The translations under genes were made by a program, and so were the position numbers. A stretch of 64,000 nucleotides of DNA from an uncultured Lachnospiraceae bacterium. GTDB taxonomy: Bacteria; Bacillota; Clostridia; Lachnospirales; Lachnospiraceae. How positions within the stretch are numbered: the first letter of the stretch is position 1; each line of letters opens with the position of its first letter. The notes beneath the pieces were generated by a model. That model ran no database searches and was not told the origin of the DNA. It saw only the letters and a list, made by a program, of their open reading frames with translations. Of the stretch, positions 8,627-17,618 are shown piece after piece. The stretch covers positions 62,001-126,000 of the forward strand of contig CAJTPU010000001.1 in assembly GCA_910578335.1 (NCBI GenBank). Reading direction: 5' to 3'.

Positions 8627-9074
8627 CATAAAGCACGACCAGCAGACAAACTATCATAACGCCGCCCATAATAAGCGCAAACGATAGCGGTATTTTCCAA
8701 TAAGCAGCCTTCGCATATTGCAGATGCAGCTCCGCAATATTTTTCTGCGGCTCTGCTGCATCATAATGCAGGGGAAGATTGTCGCCTACCTTGTACAGCT
8801 TCTTAGGCGCATTTTTATAGCTGCCCTGAAAGACTCTGCCCCATTCATCCTGAAAGCAATAATCAAACGTGTATGTAGTCGGCGTATAGCTGTCACCAAC
8901 CCAGCCGCCTTCATTTACTTTTACTGTCGTAACCGTGCCGACGGTTTTCTTCGGATTCTGAAATTTTTTATAGATTCGATTGCCCCTCGTCGCTGCCAAA
9001 ATACCGATAAGAAGCCCCACCAAAAGCCCTATCGCTACAAAAATTATTATCCCTACCGCTTCCTTATCGCTCAT
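8610..9074 (-). CDS. DUF3592-type small membrane protein
   Basis: A protein of 154 residues with a transmembrane helix near the N terminus (VGIIIFVAIGLLVGLLIGIL) and another at the C terminus (IPLSFALIMGGVMIVCLLVV). Between them is a beta-rich segment resembling DUF3592 (TVGTVTTVKV, then TPTTYTFDYCFQDEWGRVFQG and YKVGDNLPLHYD). The start at 9074 is set by GGAGGG 9 bases upstream. Function is unknown. It converges on and overlaps the end of aroA. A terminator of the upstream carbamate kinase gene lies just before it, so it probably has its own weak promoter or depends on read-through. Confidence 0.65.
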   Translation of the reverse strand: MSDKEAVGIIIFVAIGLLVGLLIGILAATRGNRIYKKFQNPKKTVGTVTTVKVNEGGWVGDSYTPTTYTFDYCFQDEWGRVFQGSYKNAPKKLYKVGDNLPLHYDAAEPQKNIAELHLQYAKAAYWKIPLSFALIMGGVMIVCLLVVLYATFFR

Positions 9075-9096
9075 ACAGCCAAGCCCTCCTTTACAC

Positions 9097-9142
9097 AAAA
9101 AGCCCCAAAGCCTGCTTTACCACTTTATGCAGACTTCAGGGC
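9097..9142 (-). terminator. Terminator of the carbamate kinase gene
   Basis: On the minus strand GCCC..AAG.CTGC (from 9142) pairs with GCAG.CTT..GGGC (to 9103) around a 13-base loop and is followed by a T5 tract (9097-9101). It lies 10 bases past the carbamate kinase stop codon, a standard intrinsic terminator. Confidence 0.8.
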
Positions 9143-9151
9143 AATCGTTTG

Positions 9152-10084
9152 TTATGCTGTAATACGGGTGCCCGCCTTACCTTTTATGGCTGGCTTTATC
9201 TGCTCCATGGAGGTAATCAGCACGCTGCCCGACGGCACCTTCTCCAAATAAGAAATCGCCGCTTCTATCTTGGGCAGCATGGTTCCCGCTTCAAACTGCC
9301 CCTCCTTTATATATGCCTTCGCCTCCTCCACACACATGTTAGTGATGGGAGTCCTTTCCTCTGTATCAAAATCCTTATACACATAATCCACGGACGTCAG
9401 TATTATCAGGCAGTCCGCCTCAAGGTCTCCGGCAAGCTTACCGGCAATGCAATCCTTTTCAATCACCGCAGAGGCGCCCTTTAAGGCATTCTGCTGCTCA
9501 ATTACAGGAATCCCGCCGCCGCCGCAGGCAATCACCACCTGGTCCGCGTCCGCCAGCGTTTTTATGGTTTCTATCTCTACGATATCGATAGGCTTTGGCG
9601 CCGCAACCACCCGCCTGTAACCCTTACCCATGATTTCTGCCACATAGTTGCCTTTTCTCATCTCGATATCCGCATCATCCTTTGACATATACCTGCCGAT
9701 TCTCTTGGTGGGCTCGTAAAATGCCTCGTCATAAGGGTCAACCGTCACCTGTGTCAAAATAGTGCTGACAGGCTTACTGATGCCGCGGCTTAAAAGCTCC
9801 GCGCGAAGCGCATTCTGTATATCATAGCCCACATACCCCTGACTCATGGCAGAGCACACACACATGGGCGCCGGCGTATAATCGATATAGACACGCCGCA
9901 GCTCCGTCATCGCCTTGTGTATCATGCTGACCTGCGGTCCGTTGCTGTGCGTAATGGTAAGCTGATACTCCTCCTCCACCAAATCCGCCAATGCCTTTGC
10001 CGTCACCTTTACCGCATCCCACTGTTCCAATGTCGTATATCCCAAAGCATCATGTCCCAAAGAAACCACTGCTTTTTTCTTCAT
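9152..10084 (-). CDS. arcC: Carbamate kinase family protein
   Basis: A 310-residue amino-acid-kinase-fold enzyme that would exchange phosphate between carbamoyl phosphate and ADP, yielding ATP. Seen are THSNGPQV, SQGYVGYDIQNALR, RGYRRVVAAPKP, the nucleotide loop VVIACGGGGIPV, and GTMLPKIEAA. The usual first loop LGGNAL is LGHDAL here, so the conserved Asn is an Asp. The ATG at 10084 is chosen because AGGAGG precedes it; an upstream ATG at 10141 has no good site. No arginine deiminase or ornithine transcarbamoylase gene is adjacent, so it may serve purine or agmatine breakdown. The overall pattern resembles the YqeA branch more than classic ArcC. Confidence 0.82.
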   Translation of the reverse strand: MKKKAVVSLGHDALGYTTLEQWDAVKVTAKALADLVEEEYQLTITHSNGPQVSMIHKAMTELRRVYIDYTPAPMCVCSAMSQGYVGYDIQNALRAELLSRGISKPVSTILTQVTVDPYDEAFYEPTKRIGRYMSKDDADIEMRKGNYVAEIMGKGYRRVVAAPKPIDIVEIETIKTLADADQVVIACGGGGIPVIEQQNALKGASAVIEKDCIAGKLAGDLEADCLIILTSVDYVYKDFDTEERTPITNMCVEEAKAYIKEGQFEAGTMLPKIEAAISYLEKVPSGSVLITSMEQIKPAIKGKAGTRITA

Positions 10085-10208
10085 TCCCTGTCCTCCTGCT
10101 TCCTCTATGGAAGGTACTTTTCGCCAACCCTCTGTTGTCATAGCACATCCAAATGACTATACTGTTATTTTCTCGCGCTCGTGCTTCCTGTTTTCTAAAT
10201 ATAAAACC

Positions 10209-10237
10209 AGTATACCATTTTCCGCTACATTTGTATA
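10209..10237 (-). promoter_or_regulatory. Carbamate kinase promoter
   Basis: TATACA (10232-10237) and TATACT (10209-10214) are 17 bases apart on the minus strand. The leader is about 120 bases; I saw no riboswitch-like fold in it. Confidence 0.45.
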
Positions 10238-10282
10238 GGGCGAAATCACCTGCCGCGCGTCTTCCAAAAAGCAAGACCATTC

Positions 10283-11779
10283 TTATAAGCCGTAAACCTG
10301 CGTGTACTTCTTTTTAAAATAACGAATAATCGGCTCTGCCGTCATTTCCTGCCCGCATACCTCGCGTATGGTTTCTGCCGCCGTGCGCATACCGCCATGC
10401 TTATGTATCTTCTCATGCAGCCATCCCGTTATTTCTCCTATCCTGCCTTTAGATAACAGTGTATCCACGCTTCCCAGCTCCTGCTCCATTGTCTCCAAAA
10501 ACATACCGTCATAAATCGTTCCCAAAAGGTATGTCGGGAAGTAACCGAAAGAACCGTCCGACCAGTGCATATCCTGTAAAATTCCCTCTGCATCGTTTTT
10601 AGGGCGAATTTCTAAAAGCTCCTCCATCTTGTCATTCCACATCGCAGGAAGCTCCTCTGCGTTTACCCCATCCCTGAAAATTGCCTTCTCCAGCTCATAC
10701 CGTAGGATAATGTGGAAGCAATAAGTCAATTCATCCGCCGCAGTCCGTATAAAGCTTGGTCGCACATGATTGATTTCCCGATAAAACGTATCCAAGGGAA
10801 TATCTTTAAATTGCGGCAGGTATTCGCCTACTTTATCATAAATGGGCTTCCAGAAATTGATATTCCTGCCCAGTATATTTTCATAGAAACGCGACTGGCT
10901 CTCATGAACCGCCATTCCGATATCGACGGCTGCCGTTTTCACATAATCTGGGTTAATGCCCTGCTCAAAAATAGCATGACCGCCTTCATGTATCGCGCTG
11001 AACATGGCATTCACCGCGTCATGCCTGTCAAAATGGTTGGTTACCCGCACATCGCCCGGTCCAAACTCCAACGTAAAGGGATGCTCGCTTTCCCCCGTCA
11101 CGCCCGCTTCCTTGTCGAAGCCAATGTAAGAGAGCAGATATGCCTGCAGCTCCTTCTGCCGGTCGATGTCGTAATCTCCCGCAAAACAGCCGTTGTCCGG
11201 CTCCGGTTTTTCCATAATCCTTTTTAACAGAGGAACCAGCTCCTCCTTCATCTGCGAAAACAGCCTGTCTACGGTAGCGCTGTCCATGCCTTCCTCATAC
11301 ATATCAAGCAGCGTGTCATAGACCTCCTTGTCCGGCTCTATATACGCAATATATTTACGGGTGTAATCAATCATCTTCTGCAGGTGAGGGCAAAATAGCG
11401 CATAATCGCTTTTCTGCTTTGCTTCCTCCCACGCCTTGCCGGACACGTTTGATGCCCGTACCATCTCTTCGTAAAAATCAGCGGGCACTCTTTTATCCCT
11501 GTCATAGTCCCGCTTGCCCCGCCTGACCGTCAGCTTCAACGCATTATCCAGCGCCTCGTATTCCTCAGGCGCAGCCATCTCCTCGAAAAGCTTTCCCGTC
11601 TCCTCAGACGTGGCAATCCGAAACCTTTCCCCCGAAAAATAGGTGATGGCATCAATTTTATAGTCATACCCCTTTTTCGGCGTCTGGGTCTGCATATCCC
11701 ACTCCAACTGCCCCATAATCTGCTTGTACTGCTCCATTTGATTCAGATACTCTTTAAACTGCTCCAGCTTTTCCGACAT
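10283..11779 (-). CDS. M32-family metallocarboxypeptidase
   Basis: A 498-residue cytoplasmic zinc carboxypeptidase of the Taq/Pfu type that trims C-terminal amino acids from peptides. The zinc site HEGGHAIFEQG (around residues 267-277) is an intact HExxH motif; downstream VHESQSRFYEN supplies the third ligand Glu and HVRPSFIRTAADELTY is the typical M32 segment. Length agrees with the family (about 500). Translation starts at an ATG with AGAGAGG upstream. It follows the LspA-like and S8 protease genes on the same strand with a 70-base gap, so three unrelated peptidases may share transcription. Confidence 0.9.
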   Translation of the reverse strand: MSEKLEQFKEYLNQMEQYKQIMGQLEWDMQTQTPKKGYDYKIDAITYFSGERFRIATSEETGKLFEEMAAPEEYEALDNALKLTVRRGKRDYDRDKRVPADFYEEMVRASNVSGKAWEEAKQKSDYALFCPHLQKMIDYTRKYIAYIEPDKEVYDTLLDMYEEGMDSATVDRLFSQMKEELVPLLKRIMEKPEPDNGCFAGDYDIDRQKELQAYLLSYIGFDKEAGVTGESEHPFTLEFGPGDVRVTNHFDRHDAVNAMFSAIHEGGHAIFEQGINPDYVKTAAVDIGMAVHESQSRFYENILGRNINFWKPIYDKVGEYLPQFKDIPLDTFYREINHVRPSFIRTAADELTYCFHIILRYELEKAIFRDGVNAEELPAMWNDKMEELLEIRPKNDAEGILQDMHWSDGSFGYFPTYLLGTIYDGMFLETMEQELGSVDTLLSKGRIGEITGWLHEKIHKHGGMRTAAETIREVCGQEMTAEPIIRYFKKKYTQVYGL

Positions 11780-11849
11780 TTTCCGTACCTCTCTTTCTTG
11801 TTTTCTGCCATTTTACCTCTTCTACACAGACTACTCACCCTGCGCCTTC

Positions 11850-12311
11850 TCATGCTCCTCTTATGCCCTCCGCCGTAAGACAGCTTATCATTGCCCCCGC
11901 CAGAATGCAGAAGTCAGACAGATTAAAGACAATATTGGCAAGCCTCTTCCATTTTACCTGAAAACTGATATAATCCACCACATACCTGCGTTTCAGCCTG
12001 TCGTAAGTATTGTTAAAAGCACCGCCAAGAAGCAGCGCCAAGCCTGTCCTGAGCAGATTGTTTCCCCTCTGCCCAAGGCTTAAGACAAACACAGCCAGTA
12101 CCAAAAGCGTGAGCAGCACCGACGCGAAAGCGACCAGCTTCTGCCTTTTCTCCAAAAGGTTTAACATGGCGCCCCTGTTGTGGTATTTTTGCAGCAAAAT
12201 CCGCCCCTTCCATACGCTCCGGGGCAGACCGCCGCTTTTTTCCACTCTGTTTTTGATTACCGTATCCGCTGCAAAAACGGCTGCGGCAATGCCTATAAAA
12301 AGTAATATCAT
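11850..12311 (-). CDS. LspA-like signal peptidase II family protein
   Basis: A 153-residue membrane protein with four predicted helices and the two catalytic aspartate regions of lipoprotein signal peptidase: FNNTYDRLKRRYVVDYI (Asp near residue 113) and FNLSDFCILAG (Asp near 133). The first-helix Asp (AADTVIKN) also fits. The start at 12311 is favoured over upstream ATGs because TGAGGA lies 6 bases before it. The sequence diverges from typical LspA (a Tyr-Asp-Arg and a long basic KRRY stretch), and the gene follows an S8 protease rather than rluD, so it may be a second copy. Cleavage of prolipoproteins is the expected role but is inferred. Confidence 0.75.
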   Translation of the reverse strand: MILLFIGIAAAVFAADTVIKNRVEKSGGLPRSVWKGRILLQKYHNRGAMLNLLEKRQKLVAFASVLLTLLVLAVFVLSLGQRGNNLLRTGLALLLGGAFNNTYDRLKRRYVVDYISFQVKWKRLANIVFNLSDFCILAGAMISCLTAEGIRGA

Positions 12312-12368
12312 TGGTATCCTCATTTCTGCATTGCGTTCTGCGTATGACAAGTTTGTGGCAAACTGCTC

Positions 12369-14075
12369 TCAGACGCCCGCAAGCGCCTCAAAGGTTCCGG
12401 CTACATTCAGCCTGCCATAGCCCCACTCCCTGTTCGGATACACCAAATCAGGGTCTCTGGAAGCGCCCCGGATAAAATACGTTTTGATTTCATTGCTTTC
12501 CACCAGCGGATTGTTCTGCTGGATTACCGCCCACTGAAAAAACTGTGCCACACCTCCCGCAGTCATTGCCGCAGCGATACTGGAGCCGGTGCGCTTTCCT
12601 AACGAAGTGGAAACGTTGACGCCCGGCGCAGCCAAATCCGGCTTTACCAGCCCGTTGCGCAGGTATCCCCTGCCGGAATTGACATAAAAACTATTATTTA
12701 AGTCATCATAAGTCGAAACGGTAATGGGTCTGTCTGCAATACCGGGGTCCGTAATCGTCACATAAGGGTCCGGCTTCAAAAAATAAGTCTGACTGCTCAA
12801 AAATTCCGTAATGGGGAGCCACATATGAAATTCGCCGCTCCCGCCGTCCTGTGCGGCAAAAATCCGAATCGTCCACACACCTGCCGTAGGCTCGGCAAAC
12901 CGGAATACAATCAGCTCATTGCCGGAGCTTGGCTCCACCAGCACGCTGTCAATGGTAATCTTTGTCCGTTCATATACAAAACTGTAAGTCAGGCTCTGTC
13001 CCATCCCCAGCCTAAACCTCGGAATCATCTCGCCGCCCGGCGTCCGCACGGAGGCATAAAGCACATCCGGCACACAGCCCCAGGTTTCCAGTAAAAAGCC
13101 GCGCTCTCCTTCGCCGACCCTAAGCTCCACATCCACATAGGCATCCCCCTCCTCAAACCTTCCGTGGGGTACGGGCGCGCTAAAATGATGCCCTGCATTT
13201 CCCTCATTTCCTGCGCAAATTACAATGCCCCTGTTTCGGATTTCGGAAAGCTCATTCAAATATCGTGCCAGAGACGAGCCGATGGTATGGTTGCCGCTGT
13301 TTGTGCCAACACCGATACAGATTACAACAGGTCTTCGAAAGGTACTGGCAAAGGATTCCGCAAACTTCACTCCCAGCATAATATCCGTCTCTGCATAGGC
13401 AGGCGCATCTTCCGCTATCAGGTAGTAATCCCTGAGGTTTTTCTTTGCCTGCCGCAGCTTCACCACCACGATATCCGCCTCGGGAGCCGCTCCGCGAAAG
13501 CTTTTTCCACCGTCCAGCACGCTTCCCGCCGCCACGCTTGCCATTGCCGTTCCATGCCCGATTTCGTCATAGCTTGGTACGACATCATAAGGATTCTCCG
13601 CGCGCAGCGCCTCGTTCAAATCCTCTCTGGTAAACAAGGTCCCGTATGCATATCCTTCCGGCGGGGTGCCTGTCTGTATGGTCTGGTCCCAAATCGCCGT
13701 TATCCTGCTGTTGCCCGCCTCATTCAAAAATTCTGCCTGCGCATAGCGGATTCCCGTATCGATAAACGCAACCACCACGCCCCTTCCATTCAAGGAAAGC
13801 GGCGGTCTCTGTGTCTGCAAAACCCCCGAATTAATCAGGCTTATCGGGTCAAAATCCTCCGCCATAAGACCGAACACCTTCGGCAGGGTATGATACACAT
13901 ACAAATTTCCCATCATATCCTGCAGCGAACTCTGCGGCAGATAGGCAATTCCAAAACGGCTGTTTATTCTGGTAAAGCAATACTGTTCATTCTCTTCTTC
14001 CGTCGTAAACGGGTTGGTAAAATCCACAATGATTTCACCATACTCTTCTGATAAAATTTTTTCTTTACAGGTCAT
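12369..14075 (-). CDS. S8 subtilisin-family serine protease, Csp-like
   Basis: A 568-residue protease with an N-terminal prodomain-like segment (1-85). The catalytic triad is visible: Asp106 in AFIDTGI, His174 in GHGTAMASVAAG and Ser499 in GSSIAAAMTAGG, plus the oxyanion Asn in ICAGNEGN (about 290). Between Asn and Ser lies a beta-rich insertion (about 305-435), the position of the jelly-roll domain in clostridial Csp germination proteases. There is no signal peptide, as in many intracellular or spore-associated Csp proteins. The ribosome site is weak. The LspA-like gene starts 57 bases downstream, suggesting an operon. Whether it acts in spores cannot be told; no spore gene is in the window. 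Confidence 0.85.
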   Translation of the reverse strand: MTCKEKILSEEYGEIIVDFTNPFTTEEENEQYCFTRINSRFGIAYLPQSSLQDMMGNLYVYHTLPKVFGLMAEDFDPISLINSGVLQTQRPPLSLNGRGVVVAFIDTGIRYAQAEFLNEAGNSRITAIWDQTIQTGTPPEGYAYGTLFTREDLNEALRAENPYDVVPSYDEIGHGTAMASVAAGSVLDGGKSFRGAAPEADIVVVKLRQAKKNLRDYYLIAEDAPAYAETDIMLGVKFAESFASTFRRPVVICIGVGTNSGNHTIGSSLARYLNELSEIRNRGIVICAGNEGNAGHHFSAPVPHGRFEEGDAYVDVELRVGEGERGFLLETWGCVPDVLYASVRTPGGEMIPRFRLGMGQSLTYSFVYERTKITIDSVLVEPSSGNELIVFRFAEPTAGVWTIRIFAAQDGGSGEFHMWLPITEFLSSQTYFLKPDPYVTITDPGIADRPITVSTYDDLNNSFYVNSGRGYLRNGLVKPDLAAPGVNVSTSLGKRTGSSIAAAMTAGGVAQFFQWAVIQQNNPLVESNEIKTYFIRGASRDPDLVYPNREWGYGRLNVAGTFEALAGV

Positions 14076-14176
14076 AGCAATCCGGCTTTTTCTCTCTTCT
14101 TATTATCCTATGACAACATCCTTCTTCTATGCCTGTACGGTTTTGGTTCCTTCTTGTTCTGCCATTTGGCAATCCG

Positions 14177-15742
14177 CTATGACAGATGGGGCGCTCCCGG
14201 CAATGCCTTTAAATCATCTGGATTTGCTGCCGTGCTGCTTCTGATGTCGATAATGGGACCTCCGGTTCCCTCTATATATTCTCTCGTGATTGTCACCCTG
14301 CCTATATTGTCATCCTTCGGAATTTCATACATAATATCCAGCATAAATTCTTCGATGATAGAGCGGAGCGCCCTTGCACCGGTCTCCCGCTCCAACGCCT
14401 TCTCCGCAATCGCTTCCAGCGCCTCATCCGTAAAATCAAGCTTCACTTCGTCCAGTTCAAGCAGCTTCTGATACTGCTTTAATATGGCGTTTTTCGGCTC
14501 CTTTAATATCTTCACCATCATTTCCTTGGTGAGCCCCTGCAGCGTAAAGATAATCGGCAGACGTCCGATAAACTCAGGAATCATGCCAAATTTCCTGATA
14601 TCCTCCACCGTCACCCTCGCTATCAGGTTTTTCTCCTTATCAAAGCGGTCCTTTAACTGTCCATTAAAGCCCATGGAGCTCTGCTTCGTCAGACGCTCCT
14701 TGATAATAAGCTCCAAATCAGGGAAGGCACCTCCACAGATAAAGAGAATATTGCGGGTGTTAATCGTTGCCAACGGAACCATCGCATTCTTGCTGTTTGC
14801 GCCCACAGGCACTTCGATTTCCGCGCCCTCCAAAAGCTTCAGCATACCCTGCTGTACGGATTCCCCGCTGACATCACGGGAATTGTTGTTCTTTTTCTTT
14901 GCAATCTTGTCTATTTCATCAATGAAGATGATACCCCGTTCTGCTTTTTCCACATCATTATCGGCAGCCGCCAAAAGCTTTGACACCACGCTCTCGATAT
15001 CGTCTCCAATATAACCTGCTTCCGTCAAGGACGTCGCATCCGCAATGGCAAGCGGCACATCCAAAAGCCGCGCAAGCGTTTTCACCAGATAGGTTTTGCC
15101 GCATCCGGTCGGTCCAATCATCAGCATGTTGGATTTTTCTATTTCAATCTCATCCATGGTATTGGTGGCAACACGCTTGTAATGGTTATATACTGCAACG
15201 GAAATTGCTTTTTTGGCGTGTTCCTGCCCCACTACATACTCGTCCAGACTCGCCTTTATCTTGTGAGGCGCAGGAATGTCGCGGATGTTAAGAACCGGCT
15301 GTCCTTCTTCCTTTTCCTTTGCTTTTTTCTTCTTCAGACGCTGCTTATTAGGGATTCCGCCCTCTCCCTGCAAATCTGCAATATTGACAAAACTGATATT
15401 GGGAAATCCCTTCCCCATATCCTGTCCGAAAGAAGGATTGTTTAAAAGCCCCTGATAATCAAACTGACTCACCGTATCCATCGTTTTGTGCATGCAGTCG
15501 TTGCACACGGTAATATTGTTGGGAAGCTTGAACATTTTTCCTGTCTTACTTTCAGGGCGCCTGCAGATAAAGCATACATCCTCATATTCTTTCTTAGGCT
15601 CCTTAGGCTCTTTTTCCCCCGAAGCTTCTCCCCGCTCCGCCTCCTTGCTGCCCTCTTCTTCGTTGGCGTTTACTGCCTCTATCTGCCCTTCTTCGGCAAT
15701 TTCTTTCTCCAAATCCGTATCCTTATTATCGTAGTCTGCCAT
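14177..15742 (-). CDS. clpX: ClpX-type AAA+ unfoldase with acidic N-terminal extension
   Basis: A 521-residue ATPase that unfolds proteins for ClpP. About 55 Glu/Lys-rich residues precede a C4 zinc finger (Cys57, Cys60, Cys80, Cys83), then a Lys-rich linker, then the AAA+ core: Walker A GPTGCGKT (210-217), pore loop GYIG (243-246), Walker B FIDEID (273-278), RDVSGESVQQ second pore loop, an MGF tripeptide (357-359) where ClpX has the ClpP-binding IGF loop, and sensor-2 GARALR. Typical ClpX is about 420 residues with the finger at the very N terminus. No clpP, tig or lon is adjacent, so this may be a paralogue with its own substrates. The start at 15742 (GGGAG upstream) is preferred, but 15754 or 15793 are possible. 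Confidence 0.85.
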   Translation of the reverse strand: MADYDNKDTDLEKEIAEEGQIEAVNANEEEGSKEAERGEASGEKEPKEPKKEYEDVCFICRRPESKTGKMFKLPNNITVCNDCMHKTMDTVSQFDYQGLLNNPSFGQDMGKGFPNISFVNIADLQGEGGIPNKQRLKKKKAKEKEEGQPVLNIRDIPAPHKIKASLDEYVVGQEHAKKAISVAVYNHYKRVATNTMDEIEIEKSNMLMIGPTGCGKTYLVKTLARLLDVPLAIADATSLTEAGYIGDDIESVVSKLLAAADNDVEKAERGIIFIDEIDKIAKKKNNNSRDVSGESVQQGMLKLLEGAEIEVPVGANSKNAMVPLATINTRNILFICGGAFPDLELIIKERLTKQSSMGFNGQLKDRFDKEKNLIARVTVEDIRKFGMIPEFIGRLPIIFTLQGLTKEMMVKILKEPKNAILKQYQKLLELDEVKLDFTDEALEAIAEKALERETGARALRSIIEEFMLDIMYEIPKDDNIGRVTITREYIEGTGGPIIDIRSSTAANPDDLKALPGAPHLS

Positions 15743-15880
15743 ATCCGCTCCCATCCGCCCTGACGGGCATTTACTTTTTGTATCAAAATCCATATTCCCG
15801 CCGGTTCGTTGTCTGCACATCACTGCCGGAATAGGTGTTGCTTTTATATATGCTGCTTTTTATATATTTTTACGTAAACT

Positions 15881-15909
15881 ATTATATCGGATATGCTGCA
15901 TGTGCACAA
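15881..15909 (-). promoter_or_regulatory. clpX promoter
   Basis: TTGTGC (15904-15909) and TATAAT (15881-15886) on the minus strand are 17 bases apart. The leader to the clpX start is about 135 bases. The remaining intergenic stretch up to 16084 contains the htrA terminator and a G-rich segment discussed in the findings. Confidence 0.6.
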
Positions 15910-16001
15910 GTGAAGTTTTTCTAAACACAAAGGAGAGGGCAGGGGACGCCCGTGGGGCAGTTACCTGCTAAGGAAGAGCTGCGACGCGGGATATGAAAAC
16001 A

Positions 16002-16040
16002 AAAAACTGCCCCATGGTAAAATCTTTCGGGGCAGTTTTT
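16002..16040 (-). terminator. htrA terminator
   Basis: AAAAACTGCCCC (16002-16013) and GGGGCAGTTTTT (16029-16040) form a perfect 12-bp stem around a 15-base loop, about 45 bases past the htrA stop. Both strands carry T tracts, so it may act in either direction. Confidence 0.85.
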
Positions 16041-16084
16041 GTCCTGTTATGAAAAATATATTCCGCGCAGGTGTATTCTGTTCT

Positions 16085-17500
16085 TTATTCTTCTGTGGGT
16101 CTGCTTCCCAGTGTTACCTGCAGGGTGACTTCTACATATTCGCCGTTTACGTTACGCATAACGATGATTTCCACCGTCTCGCCGGGCGCATAGTATTCCA
16201 GCGCTTCCCGCAGTTCCTCCGCTGTCAAAAGCTTTTCGCCGCCCAGCCTGACAATAATATCTCCTAAGAGCATACCGCCTTCGGCTGCCGGTGTCCCTTC
16301 CTCCACGCTGGAGACGATAACACCTTTGGGGCTTCCATACAGTTCTGCCACATCAGACGTAACCGTGCGGGGCACTATGCCAAGATATCCCGCCTCACTT
16401 ACCTTGTTGCGCGTTTCTTTTGTCATCAAATCTTCCAATATCGGTTTTGCCGCTGAAATGGGGATGGCATAGCCCATTCCCTCCACCAACGTATCTCCTA
16501 TCTTACTGGAATTGATGCCTACTACCTCGCCTTTTATATTCAGCAGCGCGCCGCCGGAGTTGCCGGGATTGATGGCAGCATTGGTCTGAATAAAGGTGCC
16601 GGTGGAGCCATCCTCCATCTCCACGTCACGGTCCAAAGCGCTGATAATGCCATTTGTGACAGACTGTCCATAACCCAGCGCATTGCCGATGGCAACTACA
16701 GGCTCACCCAGTTTCAGGCTGGTCGAATCTCCCATTTTGGCAATGGATATGGCATTTCTTGTCTCATCGCTGAGAGAGGCTATGGACACTGCAATAATTG
16801 CAAGGTCCATGTCTTCATCCGTCCCCTTGACAACGGCTTCCACATCCGTGTTATCTATGAAATGCACCATAAGCTTTTTCGCATCCTCAATCACATGATA
16901 GTTGGTTGCGATAAGAAGCTCTGTCTCATTTTCTCCGACGATGATGCCGGAACCGCTCGCTTCTCCTTCCCGCTCCATCGGCTGTCCAAAATAGGTTATC
17001 TTTTCTACATAATTGTTGGCGATGGAAACCATGAAAGGCATGGCATTGGCAGCCACCTCCGACACGTCAAAATTGACCTTGGTAAAAGCACCTGCACTGA
17101 CTGTATTGGCGTTTGTCTGGGTTTCCTTCAAAAGCTCGCGCAGGTCATCAATTTCTTTGAGGGCATTCTGAATTTCTTCCGGAATCTCATAGGTTCCTTC
17201 ACCTGCCTCCATTTTGGCAGACTGCCTGTTATCGAAAAGCCCCGTCCCTTCTGCCACAGCCCACACGCCCACGCCTGCGCTTAAGCCAAAGCATAACCCA
17301 AGGCTTACGCTCGCCAGCACCTTGCGGAAGCCGGCTCCCGACCTGCGCTCCTTTTTCCCTTTCAAATCCTGCGCCGGTACTTCAGGTGCCGCCTGCGTCT
17401 TCTGCATACTTTCCTGCATACCGCCGCTCTGGATGAAATTCTGCTGCCTTCCGTCCGCATAAGGACTGTTTCCATTCGTATAATCGTTATTCTCGTACAT
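16085..17500 (-). CDS. htrA: HtrA/DegP-type membrane-anchored serine protease
   Basis: A 471-residue surface quality-control protease. A basic cytoplasmic N terminus is followed by one membrane helix (about 62-82), a short coiled segment (105-130), a trypsin-like domain with His202 (TNYHVIE), Asp232 (DEDMDLAII) and Ser315 (NPGNSGGALL), and one PDZ domain (about 375-470) ending in RPTEE. This is the usual one-PDZ layout of Gram-positive HtrA. The ATG at 17500 with AGAGGT upstream is preferred to an in-frame ATG 10 codons earlier. It probably degrades misfolded exported proteins. A terminator follows the gene; upstream, an AT-rich stretch with TATACT may hold its own promoter. Confidence 0.92.
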   Translation of the reverse strand: MYENNDYTNGNSPYADGRQQNFIQSGGMQESMQKTQAAPEVPAQDLKGKKERRSGAGFRKVLASVSLGLCFGLSAGVGVWAVAEGTGLFDNRQSAKMEAGEGTYEIPEEIQNALKEIDDLRELLKETQTNANTVSAGAFTKVNFDVSEVAANAMPFMVSIANNYVEKITYFGQPMEREGEASGSGIIVGENETELLIATNYHVIEDAKKLMVHFIDNTDVEAVVKGTDEDMDLAIIAVSIASLSDETRNAISIAKMGDSTSLKLGEPVVAIGNALGYGQSVTNGIISALDRDVEMEDGSTGTFIQTNAAINPGNSGGALLNIKGEVVGINSSKIGDTLVEGMGYAIPISAAKPILEDLMTKETRNKVSEAGYLGIVPRTVTSDVAELYGSPKGVIVSSVEEGTPAAEGGMLLGDIIVRLGGEKLLTAEELREALEYYAPGETVEIIVMRNVNGEYVEVTLQVTLGSRPTEE

Positions 17501-17618
17501 CACAATTACCTCTTTTCTTTCCAATGACAAACCACCTGTAACTGAAATATGGCTTTAGTATAGTGAATATTTGTGTTCATTTTGTGATAAAATTATGATG
17601 TTTGTGTTAAATAAAATG

